NCBI RefSeq assembly: GCF_000498955.2
Contig: NZ_AYGX02000116.1
Location: 1 to 42,967 of the forward strand
DNA: 42,967 nt
Reading direction: 5' to 3'
From: Lactiplantibacillus fabifermentans DSM 21115
GTDB lineage: Bacteria > Bacillota > Bacilli > Lactobacillales > Lactobacillaceae
Shown: piece by piece, positions 38,024 through 42,967 of the stretch
How positions within the stretch are numbered: position 1 is the first letter of the stretch
Layout: each line of letters opens with the position of its first letter
Position numbers and translations under genes: made by a program
The notes under the pieces: generated by a model
Told to the model about the DNA's origin: nothing
The model's input: the letters and a program-made list of their open reading frames with translations, nothing else
Database searches by the model: none

Positions 38024-38146
38024 ATGAAAAAGAAAAAGTCCACGTTCCAAAAAATTACGATGGTCATCGTATGGGTCATGATTATTTCCATGATCGGCTC
38101 ATTAATCTTGACCGCACTCTCTGGCTTAGGCTGGTTATCTTTCTAA
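38024..38146 (+). CDS. small membrane protein, DUF4044 type
   Basis: A 40-residue protein, too short for most gene callers: a Lys-rich start (MKKKKSTFQK) and one membrane helix (about 12-34, TMVIVWVMIISMIGSLILTAL) ending GLGWLSF. This form and its place near the dcw genes fit the DUF4044 family of lactobacilli; the function is unknown. It lies 76 bp after corA on the same strand, with only a weak ribosome-binding site (GGTGG), and is closed by a strong terminator. Confidence 0.75.
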   Translation: MKKKKSTFQKITMVIVWVMIISMIGSLILTALSGLGWLSF

Positions 38147-38165
38147 CGGAACTAAACGTGCAACT

Positions 38166-38205
38166 AAAAAATCAGCTACGACGCAATGTCGTGGCTGATT
38201 TTTTT
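38166..38205 (+). terminator. terminator of corA / DUF4044
   Basis: A 17-bp stem with one G-U pair (arms 38166-38182 and 38188-38204) and a 5-nt loop ends in seven T on the plus strand. Its long A run lets it also work on the minus strand. Confidence 0.92.
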
Positions 38206-38261
38206 ACCATACAACTCGTCTGTTTTCGAACCTCGGCCTCCAGCAGTGGTTGGTCATTGCC

Positions 38262-38435
38262 GCAATTGGCCGACCGTAATTCCATCGTTCTAGGACCGGT
38301 CCAAGCCTGAGGAACGTCTTGAACCTCGCTTTTGAGCCCGAAACCCAGGTCTCAAAAGACGCCCGTGGTGTAAACGGCCAAAAAACGCCCGTTAACGCCA
38401 CTTTCAGAACGATTCCATTACGGTCAGCCAATTGC
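38262..38435. repeat. palindromic intergenic element, copy B
   Basis: 174 bp, reversed in orientation relative to copy A. Arms at 38262-38291 and 38406-38435 match at 26 of 30 positions; three of the four mismatches are the GGA/GGA block. Internal hairpins are GGTCCAAG/CTTGAACC (38298-38305, 38318-38325), CTTTTGAG/CTCAAAAG (38329-38336, 38351-38358) and GTGGTGTAAACGG/CCGTTAACGCCAC (38365-38377, 38389-38401). This is the best-preserved copy. Confidence 0.8.
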
Positions 38436-38539
38436 TAATTTCATCTCAGTTTCAACAACAGCATTAAGTATATACAACTTTGGCTGAACATTTTCGATGA
38501 GAGTTAGTCTAATCAAAATAGCCGCTGATAATCTCCCCC

Positions 38540-38653
38540 AAGAAAGAGCCTCTTTGAAGATAGGCTATCTAGGCAAGCTTCAAAGTGAGGTTCGCACTGG
38601 TCGCCTCGGCTACTGGAATTTCTACTGACCGGAAGTAGCAACTGCCGGTAGCC
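38540..38653. repeat. palindromic intergenic element, fragment C
   Basis: Shares the right half of copy A: CTTTGAAG (38552-38559), CTTCAAAG followed by GTGAGGTTCG (38578-38585 on), GGTCGCC and CGGCTACTGGAATT (38607-38620). The third hairpin is deleted and no left arm was found. A new pairing GGCTACTGG/CCGGTAGCC (38608-38616, 38645-38653) closes its right end. Confidence 0.6.
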
Positions 38654-38696
38654 AAAAATTTTATTTCAGACTCGACAAAAGGATTGAATTTCTGGC

Positions 38697-38736
38697 AATC
38701 ATCGACATCATACGCTACTCATTACTGTCGATGATT
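38697..38736. terminator. 11-bp hairpin, possible terminator
   Basis: AATCATCGACA (38697-38707) and TGTCGATGATT (38726-38736) pair perfectly around an 18-nt loop. On the plus strand CTTTCT follows, a weak U tract. Confidence 0.4.
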
Positions 38737-38852
38737 CTTTCTCCATATTAGCTATTATTACAGCAAGTTGACTTGGCCCAGCTTAAAGTCAATTAACATC
38801 ATAACCACTAAAAACATAATTTATAAACAACACACCACAAAAGCAGCAACAT

Positions 38853-38887
38853 AAAAGGAGTGACCACAAAATTATAGCCACTCCCTT
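38853..38887 (-). terminator. candidate ftsK terminator
   Basis: On the minus strand AAGGGAGTG and CACTCCTT pair with one bulged base around a 16-nt loop, then TTTTAT. It lies about 190 bp past the ftsK stop, beyond element D. Confidence 0.5.
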
Positions 38888-38907
38888 GTTATTTAAAAAT
38901 CAATTTA

Positions 38908-39056
38908 GCTGTCGGCTGAACGTAATGGAAGTCGCTATGCGGGTGGTGTAAGCGGAATTGTTTTGTATCCCGTTTACACCACGGACGCCTTTTGAGACTT
39001 GCTTTTCAGGCTTGGACCGGTCCCCATAGCAACTGGAATTACGCTCAGCTGGCAGC
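38908..39056. repeat. palindromic intergenic element, copy D
   Basis: 149 bp in the orientation of copy A, ending 16 bp after the ftsK stop codon. Arms at 38908-38939 and 39025-39056 pair over 32 positions except for a few single differences and the GGA/GGA block. The first hairpin is kept (GTGGTGTAAGCGG at 38943-38955, CCGTTTACACCAC at 38970-38982). Hairpins two and three are fused by a deletion of about 30 bp compared with copy B. Confidence 0.75.
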
Positions 39057-39072
39057 GGCAAATTTCAATTCA

Positions 39073-41466
39073 CTAACTCGGCGCGGGCCCATCCGAACTA
39101 GGTGGTTCTTCAGCGCTCGGTTGGCGATAAACCTTGCGCGGCTTACTGCCTTCGGACGGCCCGACCACGCCACGTTCTTCCATCTCATCGACAATCCGGG
39201 CAGCCCGGTTGTACCCAATCCGGAAGCGGCGTTGTAACATCGACACACTCGCGGATTGTTGTTCCGTGACGAGTTCGACGGCATCGGCGTAATATTCATC
39301 TTCACCATCACGTGGATCACCACCATTACCACTATCGGCCTCGTCATCTTTAACGAGCATCGAATCATCATAATCAGCGGTTTGTTGGTCCTTAATGAAG
39401 TTAACGACCTCTTCAACATCGTGGTCCGAAATATAGGCCCCTTGGACCCGCAATGGTTTGTTCATGCCCATTGGTTGATACAACATATCCCCGCGACCAA
39501 GTAGTTTTTCGGCCCCATTACTATCAATAATGGTCCGCGAATCCGTCCCGCTGGAAACCGCAAACGCCATCCGGGACGGCACATTGGCCTTGATTAACCC
39601 GGTAATGACATCGACAGATGGTCGTTGCGTGGCCAGAATCATGTGAATGCCGGCCGCTCGCGCCATTTGCCCTAAGCGAATAATTGCATCTTCAACTTCA
39701 CTAGAAGTGACCATCATCAAATCGGCCAATTCATCAACAATCACGACAATATATGGCAAGACCGGTCGATTTTGGCCGTCTTGGGAATTTTGCTGTCGAA
39801 TATACTGATTGTACCCTTGCATATTGCGTTGATGGGAATCCGCAAACAACTCATAGCGCCGTTCCATTTCAGCCACGACCTTATGCAAGGCCCGCGCCGC
39901 TTTTTTCGGTTCGGTCACGACGGGCGTTAACAAATGTGGAATCCCATTATAAATGCCTAATTCAACTTTTTTCGGATCAATCAACATAAATTTCACTTGG
40001 TTCGGTTTCGTGTTCATTAATAATCCGGTGATCATCACATTAATAGCGACTGACTTCCCACTCCCAGTTGACCCAGCAATGAGTAAATGCGGCATTTTCG
40101 ACAAGTCTGCCGTCACTAAGTTACCGGAAACGTCGCGGCCCAGTGGGACTTCCAGCGGCTTAGTTGGATGCGCCGGTTGGGCTTCGACAATATCGCGAAA
40201 GGCGACCGTCGAGATTTGTTTATTCGGCACTTCAATCCCAATCAACGATTTCCCAGGAATCGGCGCTTCAATCCGTAAATCTTTAGCAGCCAAAGCTAAC
40301 GCTAAGTCATCGGCTAAATTGACGACTTTACTAACTTTGACCCCAACTGCCGGATGCAATTCATACTTCGTGACGGACGGCCCTAAGCTGACATGTTTAA
40401 CTTCTACTTGTACCCCAAAACTAGCTAACGTCGTTTTGAGCTTTTGTGAGTTAGACTCAATCGTGGCATATTCCGCACTTTGGTCCGTCTTGGGAATCTT
40501 CGTCAATAAATCAGCCGTTGGTAATTGATAATCTGATTCATCAGCGACTTCCGTTCCTTGTAAGTCATCGGCATCTTTGGCACTAGTCTCCGGTGCCGCG
40601 GACGCCGACTTTTCATTATCGCTAGCGACCGTGATATTCATATCGTCAGCGGGCGCCGCACTGATTGGGGCGGTCGATACGGGCGCGGGTGGTACCGGAG
40701 TGGGCGCCGTTGAGGTTGGTACCGTATCGTTTGTTTCAGTCGGTTCAGTAGGCTGTGACTCAGCTTGTTGATTTTCCTTTAATTGCTGTTTGACGCGCCA
40801 CCGTGCAATCTGTACGCGCACATAGTGGGAAACTTTTTCATAGCCGGCATGCACATGATCACCCGCGATGAGTAAGCCGTGCCGGACTGCCTGCATTGTT
40901 TCGTGAAACGGTAAGTTAAAGGCAATAAAGATCCCCGTAATAATTAAAATAATCGCGATTAAGATCGTCCCTAAATTGGCCAACAACGGATACGTAATAC
41001 TATATCCGAGCGCCCCCACTAAACCACCACCGAGATTGGCTGACACCCCGCCGGTCGCAAAGTCATTTTTAATTAGGCGCCAAGTGATGCCTAAAAATTC
41101 GGTATGGCGATTCAATTGATTAAACGTTGGAATTTCCAAGAGTAGTAAGTAACTGAAAATAATTAAGTTACCACCCGTCCACCACCGCCAACTGATTTTA
41201 GGCCAATGTCCAAAAATCATTAAGTACGCCATGATTAATAACGTTAAGCCGGCTAACAATGGTGACGCATTCCCAGCGACGAGCCGAAAACACTCGGCAA
41301 AAAAGTTACCGACTAAGCCGAGTTGCCAAAAGGCGAAGACGGTAATCAAGACGCCGACGAGGCCAATAATATTTCCCGTCATTTGTCGCTTAACGACGGC
41401 CTTCGTCGGTTTCTTACGCCGAGTTGTGGTTGACCGTTTTTTAGTTGTTCGTTGCTTTGACGCCAC
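39073..41466 (-). CDS. ftsK: DNA translocase FtsK/SpoIIIE
   Basis: Pumps chromosomal DNA across the closing septum. 797 residues: basic N-terminus, four membrane helices (about 30-190), a Pro/Thr/Ala-rich linker (about 230-310), then the motor with Walker A GSTGSGKS (465-472) and Walker [12 protein letters not shown] (573-583), and the winged-helix gamma domain (about 720-780, [24 protein letters not shown]) that reads KOPS-like sites. The start is GTG at 41466, 9-10 nt after AAAGGA. Confidence 0.95.
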   Translation of the reverse strand: MASKQRTTKKRSTTTRRKKPTKAVVKRQMTGNIIGLVGVLITVFAFWQLGLVGNFFAECFRLVAGNASPLLAGLTLLIMAYLMIFGHWPKISWRWWTGGNLIIFSYLLLLEIPTFNQLNRHTEFLGITWRLIKNDFATGGVSANLGGGLVGALGYSITYPLLANLGTILIAIILIITGIFIAFNLPFHETMQAVRHGLLIAGDHVHAGYEKVSHYVRVQIARWRVKQQLKENQQAESQPTEPTETNDTVPTSTAPTPVPPAPVSTAPISAAPADDMNITVASDNEKSASAAPETSAKDADDLQGTEVADESDYQLPTADLLTKIPKTDQSAEYATIESNSQKLKTTLASFGVQVEVKHVSLGPSVTKYELHPAVGVKVSKVVNLADDLALALAAKDLRIEAPIPGKSLIGIEVPNKQISTVAFRDIVEAQPAHPTKPLEVPLGRDVSGNLVTADLSKMPHLLIAGSTGSGKSVAINVMITGLLMNTKPNQVKFMLIDPKKVELGIYNGIPHLLTPVVTEPKKAARALHKVVAEMERRYELFADSHQRNMQGYNQYIRQQNSQDGQNRPVLPYIVVIVDELADLMMVTSSEVEDAIIRLGQMARAAGIHMILATQRPSVDVITGLIKANVPSRMAFAVSSGTDSRTIIDSNGAEKLLGRGDMLYQPMGMNKPLRVQGAYISDHDVEEVVNFIKDQQTADYDDSMLVKDDEADSGNGGDPRDGEDEYYADAVELVTEQQSASVSMLQRRFRIGYNRAARIVDEMEERGVVGPSEGSKPRKVYRQPSAEEPPSSDGPAPS

Positions 41467-41499
41467 GCTAATTCGTCCTTTCTGTGCTAATTTAGTTCT

Positions 41500-41505
41500 A
41501 TTGTA
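41500..41505 (-). promoter_or_regulatory. ftsK extended -10 promoter
   Basis: On the minus strand TGGTACAAT forms an extended -10 element (TGn-TACAAT), 34 bp before the start codon. No good -35 hexamer lies at the usual distance, which fits an extended -10 promoter. Confidence 0.5.
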
Positions 41506-41535
41506 CCAAACTTACGTTCTAAATGGGGCAACGAT

Positions 41536-41572
41536 AAAAAAGGGCCCCAGCTTTACTAACCACGGGGTCCTT
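41536..41572 (-). terminator. trmL terminator
   Basis: On the minus strand AAGGACCCC and GGGGCCCTT form a stem with one mismatch around a 15-nt loop, followed by five more T. It begins 15 bp after the trmL stop. Confidence 0.85.
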
Positions 41573-41586
41573 TCGTATCGAATCAA

Positions 41587-42099
41587 TTATTTCAATTTAT
41601 CATTTTCATAATGATGCGACCGTTCTAAGCTCAAAAAGTTTTGTTGACGCAAGGCTTCATAGATGACAATCGCCGCCGAATTCGATAAATTCAAGGCGCG
41701 GATATGGGTGTCATCTTGCGGAATGCGAATCGCTTTTTCCGGATATTGGCGCATAAATGGTTCCGGCAAGCCCGTCGTTTCTTTTCCAAACAAGAAATAG
41801 TGATCCTTGTTTGTATCACTGTAATCGACGTCAGTATAGTCGTGTTCGGCAAATTTTGACACCAAGTATAGTTGGTCTAAATCGGGAATACTGGCTAAAA
41901 AGGCTGGTAAGTCGGCGTGATAAGTAATGTCGACACTATCCCAGTAATCTAAACCGGCCCGTTTTAAGTGCTTGTCGTCAATTTTAAAGCCCAACGGTTC
42001 AATCAAATCCAAATGAGTGTCAGTCCCAGCACAAGTCCGCGCAATATTACCAGTATTGGCGGGCATTAATGGTTCAAATAACGCAATATGATTAGTCAC
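41587..42099 (-). CDS. trmL: tRNA (cytidine(34)-2'-O)-methyltransferase
   Basis: A SPOUT enzyme that methylates the wobble ribose of tRNA-Leu. 170 residues, the normal length of TrmL. The start region NHIALFEPLMPANTGNIAR, the middle FGKETTGLP and the C-terminal knot IRALNLSNSAAIVIYEALRQ are the family's signatures. The open frame reaches 42153, but the GTG at 42099 has AAGGAAG 6 nt upstream and gives the family's N-terminus, so I use it. Single gene with its own terminator. Confidence 0.92.
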   Translation of the reverse strand: MTNHIALFEPLMPANTGNIARTCAGTDTHLDLIEPLGFKIDDKHLKRAGLDYWDSVDITYHADLPAFLASIPDLDQLYLVSKFAEHDYTDVDYSDTNKDHYFLFGKETTGLPEPFMRQYPEKAIRIPQDDTHIRALNLSNSAAIVIYEALRQQNFLSLERSHHYENDKLK

Positions 42100-42133
42100 A
42101 ATAATCTTCCTTTTAATTAAGATGTTACCTTTT

Positions 42134-42139
42134 ATCATA
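42134..42139 (-). promoter_or_regulatory. trmL extended -10 promoter
   Basis: On the minus strand TGGTATGAT is an extended -10 (TGn-TATGAT), 34 bp before the GTG start. No convincing -35 is seen. Confidence 0.5.
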
Positions 42140-42255
42140 CCATGAGTCGCCACCGTGAACCTAGTCTTTCTATTTAGAATACGCTTTATTCGCTCACTGA
42201 CTTAACATTATTTATACTAAAGATAACTAATCAAGCCTAGGAGGTTTCAAACATT

Positions 42256-42903
42256 ATGAAAATTATGATTATCGGTGCCACTGGGATGGCTGGTCGCGCC
42301 ATTACCGAGCTCGCCTTAGCCCGTGGCCATCAAGTCTTAGCGATTGGCCGCAATGCCGACAAGTTAGCCGCCTTACCGGCGAATACTCAATTGACCACCC
42401 GCGCCGTGGACGCTTTTGAACTCACCAAAACTGATTTAACGGCCGTAGATGTCGTGGTGGACGCCATGGCGGCCGCCCCCGACCACGCATACTTGCACGT
42501 TGACTTGGCGACCCAATTAGTCGCCAAATTACGCGACACTGAGCACCCCCGCTTAGTCTTTATTTTAGGCGCTGGCAGCTTAACGACTGGGCCGGACCAT
42601 CACTTATTCGTGCACGACTTAGAACAAGATCCAGCCGCCGCTAGTTTTATCGCCGTCCCTCAAAATCAATTAACTGAATTGAAGTTCTTGCGGACCGTCA
42701 CTAACGTCAATTGGGTCGGCTTCTCGCCGGCTGCGGATTTTCACGCCGGCCCCGCCGTCGCACCCATGTACGGTAAAGATGAATTACTCGTCAACTTCCA
42801 CGGCGATTCGGCGACTAACTCCGGTACGATGGCCACTGCCGTCTTAAATGAAATTGAACAACCGGCGCATCGACAAGAACGCCTCACCGTTGCCAATCAA
42901 TAA
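42256..42903 (+). CDS. NAD(P)-binding protein, NmrA/atypical SDR type
   Basis: A 215-residue protein with an N-terminal Rossmann fold: MKIMIIGATGMAGRAI contains the GxxGxxG dinucleotide motif, and an Arg in IGRNADKL after the second strand suggests NADP(H). It lacks the YxxxK pair of classical short-chain dehydrogenases, so it fits the NmrA-like or atypical SDR group; it could be a reductase or a redox sensor. The ATG is preceded by AGGAGG at a slightly long spacing of about 11 nt. No partner gene is visible before the window ends. Confidence 0.8.
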   Translation: MKIMIIGATGMAGRAITELALARGHQVLAIGRNADKLAALPANTQLTTRAVDAFELTKTDLTAVDVVVDAMAAAPDHAYLHVDLATQLVAKLRDTEHPRLVFILGAGSLTTGPDHHLFVHDLEQDPAAASFIAVPQNQLTELKFLRTVTNVNWVGFSPAADFHAGPAVAPMYGKDELLVNFHGDSATNSGTMATAVLNEIEQPAHRQERLTVANQ

Positions 42904-42967
42904 ATTTATATTTTTGGTAGATTGCAAATTTAATCCGAATTTTTGGACAAATTGTTCAGCATAACCT

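Noticed and set aside
38206-39072. CRISPR array or tRNA cluster in the long gap before ftsK
   Set aside because: The repeats are few, large, diverged and in both orientations without regular spacers, and none folds as a tRNA.
42100-42153. Longer trmL start at 42153
   Set aside because: It adds 18 residues not found in the family and reads through the promoter; the GTG at 42099 has the ribosome-binding site.

Overview
The window reads as chromosome from a lactic acid bacterium of the Lactiplantibacillus plantarum group. This is an inference from gene order and content: a low-GC Firmicute division and cell-wall (dcw) cluster, a dapF gene that fits a meso-diaminopimelate cell wall, a LysM/NlpC-P60 muropeptidase with a long Ser/Ala linker, a WxL surface-protein cluster, and a T-box in front of ileS. 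Most genes lie on the minus strand; only corA, a 40-residue membrane protein and the last gene are on the plus strand. I saw no tRNA, rRNA, insertion sequence, prophage or CRISPR array.

Region by region: (1) 1-7.1 kb: a secreted muropeptidase, a divergent PRPP synthetase, and an operon of a phosphoglycerate-mutase-family phosphatase, a TPR protein and the RecD2 helicase. (2) 7.1-11.6 kb: a long intergenic stretch with palindromic repeats, then a three-gene WxL surface operon whose last gene carries a frameshift, then a hairpin-rich gap. (3) 11.6-19.3 kb: KtrAB-type potassium uptake, then the sulfur-transfer and housekeeping genes mnmA, DUF1831, nifS, mtnN, a small membrane protein, a NUDIX hydrolase and dapF. 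(4) 19.5-36.9 kb: ileS with its T-box, then divIVA, ylmH, ylmG, sepF, ftsZ, ftsA, divIB, murG, murD, mraY, pbp2B, ftsL, rsmH, mraZ and a DUF3397 gene (listed from left to right, which is opposite to transcription). This is a near-complete dcw cluster for septal peptidoglycan synthesis and Z-ring assembly. (5) 36.9-43 kb: divergent corA and a DUF4044 peptide, an 870-bp repeat-rich gap, ftsK, trmL and an NAD(P)-binding protein.

The main observation beyond ordinary annotation is a family of dispersed, strongly palindromic intergenic elements. Three near-complete copies (7505-7690, 38262-38435, 38908-39056) and one fragment (about 38540-38653) share one architecture: two arms of about 30 nt enclosing up to three hairpins. 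The arms differ in sequence between copies but keep pairing, and every complete copy keeps a GGA/GGA internal loop at the same place. Other points of note are three candidate MraZ boxes at exact 10-bp pitch, back-to-back promoters with overlapping -35 hexamers between the DUF3397 gene and corA, mutually exclusive hairpins between mraY and murD, a LexA-like box upstream of dapF, and the frameshifted WxL gene. All assignments come from reading the sequence; no database search was possible.
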